NCBI GenBank assembly: GCA_020845635.1
Contig: JADLFI010000022.1
Span: forward strand, 1-56,921
Direction of reading: 5' to 3'
DNA from: Bacteroidia bacterium
GTDB lineage: Bacteria > Bacteroidota > Bacteroidia > UBA4408
Length of the DNA stretch: 56,921 nucleotides
Shown: one piece after another, positions 47,019-55,848 of the stretch
How the letters are laid out: each line of letters starts with the position of its first letter
Numbering within the stretch: the stretch's first letter is position 1
Position numbers and translations under genes: made by a program
Notes under the pieces: generated by a model
What the model was told of the DNA's origin: nothing
Databases searched by the model: none
Seen by the model: only the letters and a program-made list of their open reading frames with translations

Positions 47019-48929
47019 ATGTGCGGAATATCAGGAATCTATGCTTTTAATGAAGAAGGCAAAAATAGTTTAAACAGCATTGAAAAATCGGTTCAAGCAC
47101 TTAACAAACGAGGACCAAATAACACAGGCGTTTATACTGATAAGCAATTAGCTCTTGGTCATGCCAGATTAGCAATTATTGATGTTAGTCAAAATGCCAA
47201 TCAGCCCTTTACCGATTCAAGCGGAAACTATACTATAGTTTATAACGGGGAGATTTTTAATTATAAAATATTAAAAGAAAGTTTAAGACAAAAAGGAGCC
47301 AGTTTTAAATCAGAAAGCGATACAGAAGTATTATTAAAATTATTTCAATTAGAAGGAGCCGAATGCTTAAAAAAGCTGGATGGATTTTTTTCTTTCGCTA
47401 TATATGATAAAAGTAAGCAAGAACTTTTTATTGCTCGTGACCGATATGGAATAAAACCATTAGTGTATTCCATGCAAGAGAATTTTTTTTGTTTTGCTTC
47501 CGAAATTAAAGCCCTATTAGAATTTAAGATTCCCAAAAAAATCAATAAAGCTGCACTCATGCAGTTTTTTCATTTAAATTACATTGCCGGAAATAACACC
47601 ATATTTCAGGATATTTATAAATTAGAACCCGGACATTATGGAGTTTTAAATAAATCAGGATTCAATATTCAACGCTATTACTCCTTAGAATCAGGTATAA
47701 ATCAAACCTCTTATGATGTTGGCTTTGAAGAAAATTGTAAAAAACTATATAATTTACTCGATGATGCAGTTAGAGTACGTATGATTTCAGATGTACCATT
47801 AGGTGCTTTTTTAAGTGGGGGAATTGACTCTTCTGTTGTTACAGCTCTTGCGTCACGATATACCGGTAAATTAAATACCTTTTCAATTGGTTTTAAAGAT
47901 GAACCTCTGTTTGACGAAACAGCTTATGCTACCTTAGTAGCAAATAAGTATAAAACCAATCATACGGTTTTTTCATTGTCTAATCAAGACTTATTCGAAA
48001 ACCTGAATGAAATGCTTGATTATTTTGATGAACCCTTTGCTGACTCATCAGCATTAAATGTTTATATTTTATGTAAAAATACACGAAACAAGGTTACAGT
48101 TGCCCTTTCGGGCGATGGGGCAGATGAAATGTTTGCCGGCTATAATAAACATGCTGCGGCCTATGCCATACTCAACAATCAATATCTTATCAATCAACTC
48201 AAGTTTTTTAACCCAATATTAAAAAAGCTTCCCCAATCACGTAATTCAAAAATGGGAAACCTTATCAGGCAACTAAGCAAACTTACAGAAGGCGCTTATC
48301 TTAGTCATGCTGACAGATATTGGTTGTGGGCAGGGTTTTATAATCATAAACAGTTGTTAGAGCTTTTTACACCAACCTTTGTTACCGAACAAAATATAGA
48401 AACATATCAAAAAAATAAAAACAATCTATTATCATTTTTTGGAAATAATTCCGAAAAACAAACAATGCAACAAATATTGCTTAGCGATATGAAAATTGTA
48501 TTAACCGGTGATATGTTGCCAAAAGTTGACCTTATGAGTATGGCCAATAGCTTTGAAGTTAGGCCTCCGTTTTTAGACCATAAGGTGGTTGATTTTGTAT
48601 TCGGGCTGCCTGATAAGTATAAGATTAACGCTAACAATAGAAAAATTATTTTAAAAGAAACATTTAAAGATTTATTACCAAACGAAATCTTTAATCGCTC
48701 AAAAAAAGGTTTTGAGGTGCCATTGTTAAAATGGTTTCAAACCGATTTAAAGGCGTTAATTACAGAAGACTTGTTATCGAGGAAGATGATTGAAGAGCAG
48801 CAAATTTTTAATTATGAAACCATTGATAAATTATTAAAAAAACTTTTTTCAGCGAATCCGGGTGATAGCGTGGCCAAGGTGTGGGCATTAATAGTGTTTC
48901 AATATTGGTATAAAAAGTATTATTTATAA
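47019..48929 (+). CDS. asnB: Glutamine-hydrolysing asparagine synthase / amidotransferase
   Basis: AsnB-type enzymes transfer ammonia from glutamine to an aspartate or other carboxylate. Here MCGISGIYAFN provides the N-terminal nucleophile Cys2 after Met removal. ALNKRGPNNTGVY, GHARLAIID and VYNGEIFNY complete the class II glutaminase. The synthetase half has the ATP PP-motif SGGIDSS (266-272), DEPFADSSALN and SGDGADEMFAGY. The length of 636 residues fits the polysaccharide-cluster subgroup as well as housekeeping AsnB. With a glycosyltransferase starting 3 bases after its stop and wza/wzc beyond, the product may amidate a uronic acid of the surface polymer, though ordinary asparagine synthesis is equally compatible. 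Confidence 0.9.
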   Translation: MCGISGIYAFNEEGKNSLNSIEKSVQALNKRGPNNTGVYTDKQLALGHARLAIIDVSQNANQPFTDSSGNYTIVYNGEIFNYKILKESLRQKGASFKSESDTEVLLKLFQLEGAECLKKLDGFFSFAIYDKSKQELFIARDRYGIKPLVYSMQENFFCFASEIKALLEFKIPKKINKAALMQFFHLNYIAGNNTIFQDIYKLEPGHYGVLNKSGFNIQRYYSLESGINQTSYDVGFEENCKKLYNLLDDAVRVRMISDVPLGAFLSGGIDSSVVTALASRYTGKLNTFSIGFKDEPLFDETAYATLVANKYKTNHTVFSLSNQDLFENLNEMLDYFDEPFADSSALNVYILCKNTRNKVTVALSGDGADEMFAGYNKHAAAYAILNNQYLINQLKFFNPILKKLPQSRNSKMGNLIRQLSKLTEGAYLSHADRYWLWAGFYNHKQLLELFTPTFVTEQNIETYQKNKNNLLSFFGNNSEKQTMQQILLSDMKIVLTGDMLPKVDLMSMANSFEVRPPFLDHKVVDFVFGLPDKYKINANNRKIILKETFKDLLPNEIFNRSKKGFEVPLLKWFQTDLKALITEDLLSRKMIEEQQIFNYETIDKLLKKLFSANPGDSVAKVWALIVFQYWYKKYYL

Positions 48930-48932
48930 ATT

Positions 48933-50114
48933 ATGCCCAAAGTATTAAGAATTATAAATAGATTTAATCTCGGAGGCCCAACCTATAATGTTGCCTATCT
49001 TTCAAAATACATAGAAGGTTATGAAACACTTTTAGTGGGTGGCGAAAAAGACAGCTCGGAGGATAGTTCTACTTTCATTACGGATAATCTTGGTTTAAAA
49101 CCTTTGATAATTGAAGAAATGAAACGTGAAATTAATCCCATACAAGATAGAGCGGCTTATTTAAAATTAAAAAAAATAATTAAAGATTTTAAACCCGATA
49201 TTGTTCACACCCATGCATCTAAAGCCGGAGCTTTAGGGCGTTTGGCTGCTTTTTCATGTAATGTTCCTAAAGTTGTACATACTTTTCACGGACATATTTT
49301 TCATTCCTATTTTAGTTGGACAACAACCACATTTTACAAAAATATTGAACGCTATTTAGCCCAAAAAACAGACGCTATAATTGCAATAAGTCCCAAACAG
49401 AAGCATGAACTTGGGAAAATTCATAAAATATGCAACCCTGATAAAATAAAAGTTATACCATTAGGGTTTGATTTGATAAAGTTTAATAACAATATTGAGG
49501 AAAAAAGATTTAGGTTCAGAAATGAATATCAACTCGAAGATGATATAATTTGTGTAGGTATTGTGGGAAGATTGGTGCCTGTAAAAAATCATAAAATGTT
49601 TCTTGAAGCTTTTTTTAAGTTAAGCCAAAATACAACCAAAAAAGTAAAAGCATTTATTGTAGGAGACGGAGAATTACGTGACGAGCTGTTTGTTTTGTGC
49701 GATAGTTTAGGCTTAAAGTACAGTTACATTGACAGACCTGATTATTCGGCACAGGTAATATTTACCTCTTGGATAAAAGAGGTTGATTATGTATGGGCCG
49801 GAATGGATATAGCAGCATTAACTTCATTTAACGAAGGCACCCCCGTTAGTTTAATTGAAGCACAAGCTTGTAATAAGCCCATAATTACTACCGATGTAGG
49901 TGGAATTGAAGATGTGGTTGAAAAAGATAAAACAGCATTTTTATGTAAAAATAATGATAGCGACTCTTTTGCCGAAGCATTAATTAAAATGGTAAATAAT
50001 GATGAACTCAGAGGTAAAATGGGCAAAGAAGGATGGCTGTATGTAAAAGATAATTTCCATTTTACACGTTTATGTAATGATATGAAAAACCTTTATGATA
50101 GGTTACTGACATAA
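48933..50114 (+). CDS. Glycosyltransferase family 4 (GT-B fold)
   Basis: This transfers a sugar from a nucleotide donor during polysaccharide synthesis. N-terminal INRFNLGGPTYNVAYLSK and DIVHTHASKAGALGRLAA are typical of GT4 acceptor-side domains. The donor-side domain has VGIVGRLVPVKNHKMFLEAF, FIVGDGELRDEL, and the E-x7-E type motif SFNEGTPVSLIEAQACNKPI. The length of 393 residues is normal. No membrane segment is seen. It lies 3 bases after asnB and upstream of the export genes. The sugar and linkage cannot be read from the sequence. Confidence 0.9.
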   Translation: MPKVLRIINRFNLGGPTYNVAYLSKYIEGYETLLVGGEKDSSEDSSTFITDNLGLKPLIIEEMKREINPIQDRAAYLKLKKIIKDFKPDIVHTHASKAGALGRLAAFSCNVPKVVHTFHGHIFHSYFSWTTTTFYKNIERYLAQKTDAIIAISPKQKHELGKIHKICNPDKIKVIPLGFDLIKFNNNIEEKRFRFRNEYQLEDDIICVGIVGRLVPVKNHKMFLEAFFKLSQNTTKKVKAFIVGDGELRDELFVLCDSLGLKYSYIDRPDYSAQVIFTSWIKEVDYVWAGMDIAALTSFNEGTPVSLIEAQACNKPIITTDVGGIEDVVEKDKTAFLCKNNDSDSFAEALIKMVNNDELRGKMGKEGWLYVKDNFHFTRLCNDMKNLYDRLLT

Positions 50115-50170
50115 TTTTATTTATAAGTTTTTAATAATTGCAACATTTACTACGTTATGATTATTAATTT

Positions 50171-50178
50171 TAGATTTG
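50171..50178 (+). promoter_or_regulatory. TAnnTTTG -7 element for wza-wzc-rmlC
   Basis: TAGATTTG matches the Bacteroidota -7 consensus, 18 bases upstream of the ATG at 50197. It overlaps an in-frame TTG at 50176 and argues against that start. Confidence 0.5.
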
Positions 50179-50196
50179 CAAAAAAAATCGGACACA

Positions 50197-50949
50197 ATGA
50201 TTAAAAAGTTTCTTTTTTATGGATTTATAGTAATGTTTCTTACAAGCTGTAAGTTTTTAAATCCTAGTTTAATGCTAAAAACACCCCGAGATTATAAATT
50301 TGATGAATTACCTACAAATAAAGAAATTGAAACCCGATTAAGGCCTAACGATAAAATAAACATGGTATTGCTTGCGAATGATGGTTTTAAATTATTAGAC
50401 TTAGTTGGCGAGAATAGAATTGCAACTAACCAGTTAGCCAACAATCTTGAGTATAAAGTAGAATTTGATGGGATGGTTAATTTCCCTATTATTGATCGAA
50501 TTAAATTAGGCGGATTAACTATACGTGAAGCCGAAAGTTTATTAGAAGAAGAATTTTCTAAATATTATGTAAAGCCTTTTGTATTGCTGAAAATCACAAA
50601 TAGAAAAGTAATGGTGTTTAATGGTTCAGACGGAAACGCTAGAGTTGTATCTTTGATGGACGACAATACTGACCTGCTTAGGGTAATAGCTCAAAGTGGT
50701 GGAATAACAAGCACGGGCAGAGCTTATGACATTAAAGTAATTAGAGGTGAATTTGAGAAACCTAAAGTTTATCATTTTAATCTGCGAACCATTGAAGGCC
50801 TTAAAAGTGCTGATTTTATGATGCAGTCAAACGATATAGTTTATGTAACCCCATCGCCACAAACAGCCAAGAAGATAATGCTTGAAATTGGTCCATATCT
50901 ATCATTATTAACTACATTGCTATTGGTTATCAATTACTTTAAAAAATAA
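50197..50949 (+). CDS. Polysaccharide export lipoprotein, Wza-like
   Basis: The 250-residue protein is an outer-membrane polysaccharide export component (Wza/BexD type). A lipoprotein signal ends MFLTSC (Cys17 from this start). The export domain follows with LRPNDKINMVLLAND and VEFDGMVNFPIIDRIKLGG, then a SLBB-like segment (VVSLMDDNTDLLRVIAQSGG). A C-terminal hydrophobic stretch (YLSLLTTLLLVINYF) replaces the amphipathic helix of E. coli Wza. The start at 50197 is chosen because it begins the signal peptide directly and the upstream TTG lies in the promoter element. Its stop overlaps the start of the next gene by one base (TAATG). Confidence 0.9.
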   Translation: MIKKFLFYGFIVMFLTSCKFLNPSLMLKTPRDYKFDELPTNKEIETRLRPNDKINMVLLANDGFKLLDLVGENRIATNQLANNLEYKVEFDGMVNFPIIDRIKLGGLTIREAESLLEEEFSKYYVKPFVLLKITNRKVMVFNGSDGNARVVSLMDDNTDLLRVIAQSGGITSTGRAYDIKVIRGEFEKPKVYHFNLRTIEGLKSADFMMQSNDIVYVTPSPQTAKKIMLEIGPYLSLLTTLLLVINYFKK

Positions 50950-53393
50950 TGACTGACAACAAACAACCCGAAATTTCTAGAATTAGTGATTTAGACCTAG
51001 GTCTGGTTCTGTTTATTTTTCGGAAAAATGTTATTTATATCGTTCTATTTTATCTAATAGCACTAATGAGTGCACTCTTATATATCAGATATCAAAGAGA
51101 AATATATAAGAGTAGTTCCGTAGTTCAAATTACCAATAATGCAGGAAATTCACAGGTGTTAAATGTGGGTAAAGTACTTGAAACAGAGAATGGATTAGAT
51201 GGAGTGGTAGAACTAATGCGCTCCCGTACATTTTTGCGAAAATCTATTTCTAAACTTCCTTTACAAATAAGCTATTTTGTAAAAGGAACATTTAAAATAA
51301 ACGAAAATTACAAAAATAGTCCCTATAAAATTAAAGACTTTGTGGTTAAAAATAAACAATTCTATGGGATTCCGGTATATCTTAAATTTAAATCAAGAGA
51401 TGACATTGAGGTTTCTTATATTTTTAATGATGAACGTAAAGTAAAAGTTATAAAAAATAACACTCTAGTGGTTTTCCCTGAAGTCGAGTTTAAAATTGAG
51501 ATCATAGATTATAATACCATAGATGAAATTCAGACAAACCTAAAAAAAGATATTTACTATTTTGTTTTCAACAACCCTGCTACTATGGCAGATCCCTATA
51601 TCAGTAAATTAGAAATAATAGTATTAAACTACTATGCTAAGACCCTTCAGGTATCTATTGAAGATTTTAACGCCAGAAAATGTGCTGATATAGTGAATCA
51701 AATAGCTGCTGATTTTATAAACTATGACGTGGAGAAAAAATCAGAAAGTGCACAAAAAACGATTGAATTTATTGATAAGCAACTTGTATTTGTTTCGGGC
51801 GATTTACAAAAATTTGAGGAACAAATCCAAGAATTTAGGAAAAATACCAAAACAACAGGCAATCGTGATTTTAGTGCCACTCTTTTTGTAAAATATGATG
51901 AATATCAAAGAGAGTTAATTTCGTATAATGACCAATTGGAAAGACTAAATGACCTTAAAACTAAATTTAAGGAGCAAGATAGGTTAGATTTAGGAAACCT
52001 TGTTTTTTTAGGTGGAGAGTCTAAGTTAGAATCATTTATTATTGATAGGGTAAAGTATATTTACACCTTATTGGACAAACGAGATGGTTTCTTGAATCAA
52101 GCAACACCCGATCACCGTGATATTATTGAAATAAACAGTAAAATTAAAAATGAAAAAGAAGAGTTGTATAAAAATATACTGTCTATTGAGGAACTGATGA
52201 AACTTGAACTGTCTCAGAAAAGACAAAATATTGCTGATATTGAGAATAAAATCTCAGAAATACCCGGTATTGAGATAGAATTTAATAGATTGAGAAAGTT
52301 ATACGGAATTAATGAAAAGTTTTATAACACATTATTAAATAAAAAGGCTGAATACTCAATTGCTATTGCCGGTTTTGTACCCCAAAACTCTATTCTTGAA
52401 CAAGCCCAGGAGCCTAATTTGCCAATCTACCCTAACAGAAACACTATATTAGCTGTATCGGTGGGTATTGCCACCATAGTATCTGTTTTTACATTACTCA
52501 TTCAATTATTGATGTTTAATAACATTACCTCCGTGGCAGATATTAGAAAATATACCAATTTGGCTATTTTAGGTATTGTTCCTAAGTATAAAAAAGAAAT
52601 ACCTGTTTCCCAATTATTGGTTGATAAAAACCCAAAATCATCAATTTCAGAGGCTTTTAGGTCTATTAGAGCCAATTTGCAGTTTTTATCTAACGAAAGT
52701 GGACCCAAAGTTATTGCCATTACCTCATCTATTTCAGGAGAGGGGAAAACTTTTGTAGCTATAAATTTGGCGGGTATTATTGCCTATGCCGGCAAAAAAG
52801 TAATTGTATTAGACTTGGATATGAGAAAACCTAAAATTCATATTGGTTTTGAAGCCCCAAATATCCATGGCATGAGCACCATATTAATTGGAAAAGATAA
52901 ATATGAAGATTGTGTACAACAAAGCGCACTCCCAAATTTACATTTTATAACTGCCGGGCCTATTCCTCCTAATCCTTCAGAGCTTATAATTTCACCCCGA
53001 ATGGATGAATTTATTGAAGAACTGAAATCTCAGTATGATATTATCATGATTGATAATCCACCTATTGGAATTGTATCTGATGGGATTCCAAATATTCAAA
53101 AAGCAGATTATCCTATTTTTATTTTTAGAGCAAATTATTCTAAAAAGGCATTCTTTGAAAACATTAATCATATAGTAACCGAAAAAAATATTAAAAACCT
53201 ATCTGTTATTCTCAATGGTATTGATAATTCAAATAATAAATACGGTTACGGTTATAATTATGGTTCTTCATATGGCTATGGATATGGCTACGGTTATGGC
53301 TATGGCTATGGTTATGGCTATGGATACGGATATTATGAAGAGGAAGAACCACCAAAACCATCTTTGATTAAACGCTTTTTTACAAGAAGTTAG
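50949..53393 (+). CDS. Wzc-like polysaccharide co-polymerase and tyrosine autokinase
   Basis: This inner-membrane protein regulates chain length and export of surface polysaccharide. Two membrane helices (about residues 28-48 and 499-523) bracket a periplasmic Wzz-like domain with long coiled coil (about 265-470) and a proline-rich stretch QEPNLPIYPNR. The cytoplasmic BY-kinase has Walker A SSISGEGKTFVAINLA (near 593), Walker A' VIVLDLDMRKPK, and Walker B IIMIDNPPIG. The tail (residues 765-796) is an extended Gly-Tyr repeat with 16 tyrosines, followed by EEEEPPKPSLIKRFF. A Tyr cluster is the usual autophosphorylation site in this family, but E. coli Wzc has only about seven. It is co-translated with wza, and rmlC starts 4 bases after its stop. 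Confidence 0.94.
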   Translation: MTDNKQPEISRISDLDLGLVLFIFRKNVIYIVLFYLIALMSALLYIRYQREIYKSSSVVQITNNAGNSQVLNVGKVLETENGLDGVVELMRSRTFLRKSISKLPLQISYFVKGTFKINENYKNSPYKIKDFVVKNKQFYGIPVYLKFKSRDDIEVSYIFNDERKVKVIKNNTLVVFPEVEFKIEIIDYNTIDEIQTNLKKDIYYFVFNNPATMADPYISKLEIIVLNYYAKTLQVSIEDFNARKCADIVNQIAADFINYDVEKKSESAQKTIEFIDKQLVFVSGDLQKFEEQIQEFRKNTKTTGNRDFSATLFVKYDEYQRELISYNDQLERLNDLKTKFKEQDRLDLGNLVFLGGESKLESFIIDRVKYIYTLLDKRDGFLNQATPDHRDIIEINSKIKNEKEELYKNILSIEELMKLELSQKRQNIADIENKISEIPGIEIEFNRLRKLYGINEKFYNTLLNKKAEYSIAIAGFVPQNSILEQAQEPNLPIYPNRNTILAVSVGIATIVSVFTLLIQLLMFNNITSVADIRKYTNLAILGIVPKYKKEIPVSQLLVDKNPKSSISEAFRSIRANLQFLSNESGPKVIAITSSISGEGKTFVAINLAGIIAYAGKKVIVLDLDMRKPKIHIGFEAPNIHGMSTILIGKDKYEDCVQQSALPNLHFITAGPIPPNPSELIISPRMDEFIEELKSQYDIIMIDNPPIGIVSDGIPNIQKADYPIFIFRANYSKKAFFENINHIVTEKNIKNLSVILNGIDNSNNKYGYGYNYGSSYGYGYGYGYGYGYGYGYGYGYYEEEEPPKPSLIKRFFTRS
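53241..53336 (+). repeat. Tandem TAT/TAC-GGN repeat coding a Gly-Tyr tail
   Basis: Thirty-two codons alternate mainly Tyr and Gly with interruptions Asn and Ser-Ser. Both TAT and TAC, and GGC, GGT and GGA, are used in mixed order, so the repeat is not a pure DNA microsatellite. That suggests selection on the protein. Confidence 0.9.
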
Positions 53394-53397
53394 ATAA

Positions 53398-53940
53398 ATG
53401 AATATAGAGAAAACCTTTATTAAAGATTTAGTAATTATTTCGCCCTCAGTTTTTGTAGATGATAGAGGCACTTTCTTTGAATCATATAATCAGCAAAAAT
53501 TCCGAGAAGTAGGGATTAACGAAAATTTTATTCAAGACAACCAATCAGTTTCTAAAAAAGGAGTATTACGCGGCTTACATTATCAAAAAGGAATTTACTC
53601 ACAGGCAAAATTAGTTCGGGTAATAAAAGGCTGTGTATTAGATGTAGCTGTTGATTTGCGAAAAAACTCTGATACCTATGGACAACATTTTAGTATTGAG
53701 TTAAATGATAAAAATAATTTAATGTTTTTTATTCCAACGGGTTTTGCCCACGGGTTTATTGCTTTAGAAGATAACACCATATTCTCTTATAAATGTAGTG
53801 CTCTGTATAACAAAGAAAGTGAAGGTGGAATAATCTGGAATGATACTACTTTAAATATTGACTGGAAATTTTTAAATCCCTTAGTATCAGATAAAGACAA
53901 AATTCTACCAAATTTTTCCCCAGAGTTACATAAGTTTTAA
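53398..53940 (+). CDS. rfbC: dTDP-4-dehydrorhamnose 3,5-epimerase
   Basis: RmlC/RfbC performs the third step from glucose-1-phosphate to dTDP-L-rhamnose. The 180-residue cupin has DDRGTFFESYNQQKF, FIQDNQSVSKKGVLRGLHYQ (with the catalytic His), CVLDVAVDLRKNSDTYG, FIPTGFAHGFIALED, and EGGIIWNDTTLNIDW, all typical. It starts 4 bases after the wzc stop and is probably co-transcribed. The other rml genes are not in the window. The surface polymer may thus contain rhamnose or a related 6-deoxysugar. Confidence 0.95.
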   Translation: MNIEKTFIKDLVIISPSVFVDDRGTFFESYNQQKFREVGINENFIQDNQSVSKKGVLRGLHYQKGIYSQAKLVRVIKGCVLDVAVDLRKNSDTYGQHFSIELNDKNNLMFFIPTGFAHGFIALEDNTIFSYKCSALYNKESEGGIIWNDTTLNIDWKFLNPLVSDKDKILPNFSPELHKF

Positions 53941-53941
53941 T

Positions 53942-53949
53942 TACATTTG
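53942..53949 (+). promoter_or_regulatory. TAnnTTTG -7 element for the MraY/WecA-like gene
   Basis: TACATTTG matches the Bacteroidota -7 consensus, 39 bases upstream of the ATG at 53989, just after rfbC ends. Confidence 0.45.
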
Positions 53950-53988
53950 CAATTTATTAATCAAAAATTAAAAAATTGTTAAAATAAT

Positions 53989-55050
53989 ATGCTGATTTTT
54001 ATTTTGATTTTTGGAATAGTTGCCACCTTGTTTTCCTTGCTTTTAAATGGCTTATTTATTAAGTTTTCAAAAAATTTAGGAATGAGAAATATAGATGAAA
54101 ATGCCGTAAGATGGGGGAGTAAGAGCAAACCAGCCTTAGGTGGAATTTCTTTTTTCTTGAATTTTTTGTTTGCCATTACGTTTTATTTTATGCTCTCAAA
54201 AGAGCACGGTTTGCTTGAAAATGTAAAATTTACAGGTTTGTTATTAGCCTCTACTGTTGGTTTTTTGGTGGGCTTGGCTGATGATGCGTATAACACTAAA
54301 CCTTTATTGAAATTTTCAGCACAGGTTTTGTGTGGAGTTATCTTATGTTTAACGGGAACTTATATTCAATTGTTTAGTTCATTATTTCTCAATTATATTA
54401 TTACTATATTTTGGATTGTAGGCATTATGAACTCTGTAAATATGCTAGATAATATGGATGCCATTACTACCTCAGTTTCTATATCAATCATTATATCCGC
54501 GTTAATTGTTCTGGCATATTTAGATAATTTTAATAATATTGAATTTATTACTTTAGTAGGTGTATTAGCTGCTTTAATAGGTTTTCTGTATTATAATTGG
54601 AATCCATCAAAAATATATATGGGCGATACCGGAAGCCAGTTTTTAGGGGTTTTATTAGGCGCAATTGCCATTACATGTTTCTGGAATACCCCTTTTGACA
54701 CGCAAGTACATGCCCAAACAAAACAAGTAATTTTAACTATTATAGTTTTTATTATTCCTATTATTGATACTACAACAGTAACCATTAATAGAATTTCAAG
54801 AGGTCAATCTCCATTTGTTGGAGGGAAAGACCATACTACTCATCATTTGTCCTATGCGGGATTGTCTGACAGGCAAGTAGCACTTACCATGGGAACAATC
54901 TCGTTTTTTTCTTGTTTTATTACCATTTTTATCCTAAATCTATCTGATTGGAGTCTTTTAATTGCCTGTATTTTGGCTTCATACATTTTAATTGTATTCG
55001 GCATCTTATTTTATATCACAAAAACAACAAAAGCTCCACAAGCAAAGTAG
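53989..55050 (+). CDS. MraY/WecA-family polyprenyl-phosphate sugar-1-phosphate transferase
   Basis: This integral membrane enzyme would load the first sugar phosphate onto undecaprenyl phosphate to start a surface glycan. About ten hydrophobic helices are visible in 353 residues. Motifs are KPALGGISFF, VGLADDAYNTKP (Asp pair), NSVNMLDNMDAIT (catalytic Asp region), NWNPSKIYMGDTGSQFLG, and the cytoplasmic loop FVGGKDHTTHHLSYAGLS with the His cluster. WecA-like (GlcNAc or GalNAc-1-phosphate) is favoured over MraY because no cell-wall genes are nearby and the gene follows rfbC in a polysaccharide set. The donor sugar is unknown. Confidence 0.88.
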   Translation: MLIFILIFGIVATLFSLLLNGLFIKFSKNLGMRNIDENAVRWGSKSKPALGGISFFLNFLFAITFYFMLSKEHGLLENVKFTGLLLASTVGFLVGLADDAYNTKPLLKFSAQVLCGVILCLTGTYIQLFSSLFLNYIITIFWIVGIMNSVNMLDNMDAITTSVSISIIISALIVLAYLDNFNNIEFITLVGVLAALIGFLYYNWNPSKIYMGDTGSQFLGVLLGAIAITCFWNTPFDTQVHAQTKQVILTIIVFIIPIIDTTTVTINRISRGQSPFVGGKDHTTHHLSYAGLSDRQVALTMGTISFFSCFITIFILNLSDWSLLIACILASYILIVFGILFYITKTTKAPQAK

Positions 55051-55068
55051 CTTTTCTTGAGAAAATGT

Positions 55069-55091
55069 TTTTGAAATTGATTATTTCAAAA
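55069..55091. other. 9-bp hairpin between convergent genes
   Basis: TTTTGAAAT (55069-55077) pairs with ATTTCAAAA (55083-55091) around 5 bases, spanning the trmD stop region and lying 18 bases beyond the WecA-like gene. Without a T-run it is only a weak terminator candidate. Confidence 0.35.
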
Positions 55092-55755
55092 GGTCGGGTC
55101 TTCTGTTCTTTGTTCGTTGTATGGCTTGTTCCATACGCCATTGCTCTATCTTCTTGGCGTGTCCGCTAAGCAATATTTCAGGTACTTTAATTCCTTTATA
55201 ATCAACCGGGCGTGTATAAACCGGTGGCGATAATAAATCGTCCTGAAATGAGTCTGTTAAAGCTGAGGTTTCGTCATTTATAGCTCCCGGAATTAAACGT
55301 ATTACACTATCACAAAAAACAGCTGCCGCTAATTCACCACCGCTTAAAACATAATCTCCAATGGATATTTCTTTAGTAATAAATAACTCTCGTATTCTTT
55401 CATCAATACCCTTATAATGACCACATAAAATGATGAGGTTATTTAATGTTGAATAAGTATTTGCCATTTTTTGGTTTAATGTTTCCCCATCAGGGGTCAT
55501 GTATATAACTTCATCATAATTATTTTTGCTCTTTAAATCTTCAATACAGCGGGCAATTGGTTCAATCATCATAACCATTCCTGCACCGCCACCGTAACTA
55601 TAATCATCAACCTGACGATGCTTATTTAATGAATAATCTCGTAAGTTAATAAAGTTAACTTTAACCAAACCCTTTTGAATTGCACGTTTTATTATAGAAT
55701 GTTCAAATGGACTTTGTATTAATTCAGGTAATATAGTTATAATATCAATTTGCAT
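55081..55755 (-). CDS. trmD: tRNA (guanine-37-N1)-methyltransferase
   Basis: TrmD methylates G37 next to the anticodon, preventing frameshifts. The trefoil-knot SPOUT fold is shown by [20 protein letters not shown] at the start, [39 protein letters not shown], and [13 protein letters not shown] near the end. The start at 55755 matches family N-termini; a GTG at 55776 would add seven unlikely residues. The length of 224 residues is normal. It stands alone, without the usual rpsP/rimM/rplS partners, and is divergent from fmt with 93 bases between. Confidence 0.96.
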   Translation of the reverse strand: MQIDIITILPELIQSPFEHSIIKRAIQKGLVKVNFINLRDYSLNKHRQVDDYSYGGGAGMVMMIEPIARCIEDLKSKNNYDEVIYMTPDGETLNQKMANTYSTLNNLIILCGHYKGIDERIRELFITKEISIGDYVLSGGELAAAVFCDSVIRLIPGAINDETSALTDSFQDDLLSPPVYTRPVDYKGIKVPEILLSGHAKKIEQWRMEQAIQRTKNRRPDLLK

Positions 55756-55848
55756 AAATTTAAAATACCAAGGCACAAAGTAAGTAATTATAGGTAAATA
55801 TTTGATTATTCATGAAATTATATTCACTTTGCGGCATTATTAATATCT

